Position numbers and translations under genes: made by a program. From NCBI GenBank assembly GCA_002498185.1, contig DAGO01000089.1, forward strand, positions 73,945-81,187: 7,243 bases of DNA, given 5' to 3'. Every line of letters starts with the position of its first letter. The first letter of the stretch is position 1. The notes beneath the pieces are model-generated. The model did not search any database, had not been told where the DNA came from, and saw only the letters and a list, made by a program, of their open reading frames with translations. This stretch comes from Euryarchaeota archaeon UBA10 (GTDB lineage Archaea; Thermoplasmatota; Poseidoniia; Poseidoniales; Poseidoniaceae). This document shows, in pieces, positions 6,867-7,243 of the stretch.

Positions 6867-7243
6867 GTGACCGAAGAGGAAGTAACCGAGATTTCCGATG
6901 TTCAGGAGGATGAAAATATCCCTGATGAGGAGGAAGAAATGGTCACTATTTGGAGTCCTGAGGCCTCAGATAATATCGAACTAAACTCGACACCTGTCGA
7001 CGAATGGGTCCGTAGTCTTGATTTCAAGTCAACCGAGGATGTGCCAATTCCTGAGAGGCTGGTTGACCAAGTAATTGGTCAAGAGGCAGGCTCAATCGTG
7101 ATTCGTAAAGCGGCTGAACAACGCAGGCACATGATGATGATCGGAGACCCCGGTACCGGTAAATCAATGCTAGCGAGGTCCATGACAGAACTTCTACCAC
7201 AAGATAAGCTAGAGGATATTCTCTGCTATCCTAACGATGACGA
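6867..7243 (+). CDS. lonB: Archaeal Lon protease LonB, N-terminal part (3' partial)
   Basis: LonB is the ATP-dependent, membrane-anchored AAA+ serine protease of archaea that degrades misfolded and regulatory proteins from the cytoplasmic side. The 125 codons seen contain the LonB-typical lead-in LDFKSTEDVPIPERLVDQVI (51-70) with GQE next, then KAAEQRRHMMMIG and the Walker A motif GDPGTGKS (93-100), followed by MLARSMTELLP. The sensor, transmembrane insertion and Ser-Lys catalytic domain lie beyond the window. The GTG start is fixed by the AGGAGG seven bases upstream. The first 48 residues hold about 18 Asp/Glu and no Lys, Arg or His before R49. Archaeal LonB proteins I recall begin close to the LDF...VP segment, so this acidic leader of about 45 residues is an addition. 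The upstream surface protein gene ends 76 bp away on the same strand; co-transcription is possible but the T5 tract and separate Shine-Dalgarno leave this open. Confidence 0.92.
   Translation, partial: MTEEEVTEISDVQEDENIPDEEEEMVTIWSPEASDNIELNSTPVDEWVRSLDFKSTEDVPIPERLVDQVIGQEAGSIVIRKAAEQRRHMMMIGDPGTGKSMLARSMTELLPQDKLEDILCYPNDD

Overview
The window looks like chromosomal DNA of a planktonic marine euryarchaeon, most likely Marine Group II (Poseidoniales) or a close relative. The archaeal signs are a LonB-type protease start and a TrmI tRNA methyltransferase of archaeal size. Two very large, Asn/Thr/Ser-rich, single-span surface proteins also fit, as does a TATA-like element at leaderless-promoter distance. 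The group-level placement is inference. It rests partly on a cytoplasmic tail (Pro-rich linker, then GWTMEQWAYYGHQY) that I associate from memory with this group.

Layout. 1-2529 (+): the 3' part of a large exported protein built from repeated Ig-like NEW3/CARDB-type domains, with one C-terminal membrane span, an acidic stretch and a cytoplasmic zinc ribbon. 2530-3294 (-): a TrmI-family tRNA (adenine-N1)-methyltransferase, whose stop codon directly abuts the stop of the first gene. 3295-3412: a 118-bp divergent intergenic region with a TATA-like box and two short inverted repeats. 3413-6790 (+): an 1125-residue surface protein with a signal peptide, an Omp28-like thioredoxin fold with WCGPC, a CARDB-like domain, further Ig/cadherin-like domains, a juxtamembrane coiled coil, a membrane span and the GWTMEQW tail. 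6791-6866: a short spacer with a T5 tract and a strong Shine-Dalgarno. 6867 to the window end (+): the first 125 codons of archaeal lonB.

The genes do not form one obvious operon. The two surface proteins share an architecture: a large beta-sandwich ectodomain, one span and a small cytoplasmic module. Their exported cysteines occur only in even, closely spaced sets, as expected of disulfide-bonded surface proteins. The WCGPC domain is a candidate thiol-disulfide activity at the cell surface, though no partner can be shown. trmI and lonB are core housekeeping genes. I see no mobile element, CRISPR array, tRNA or rRNA.
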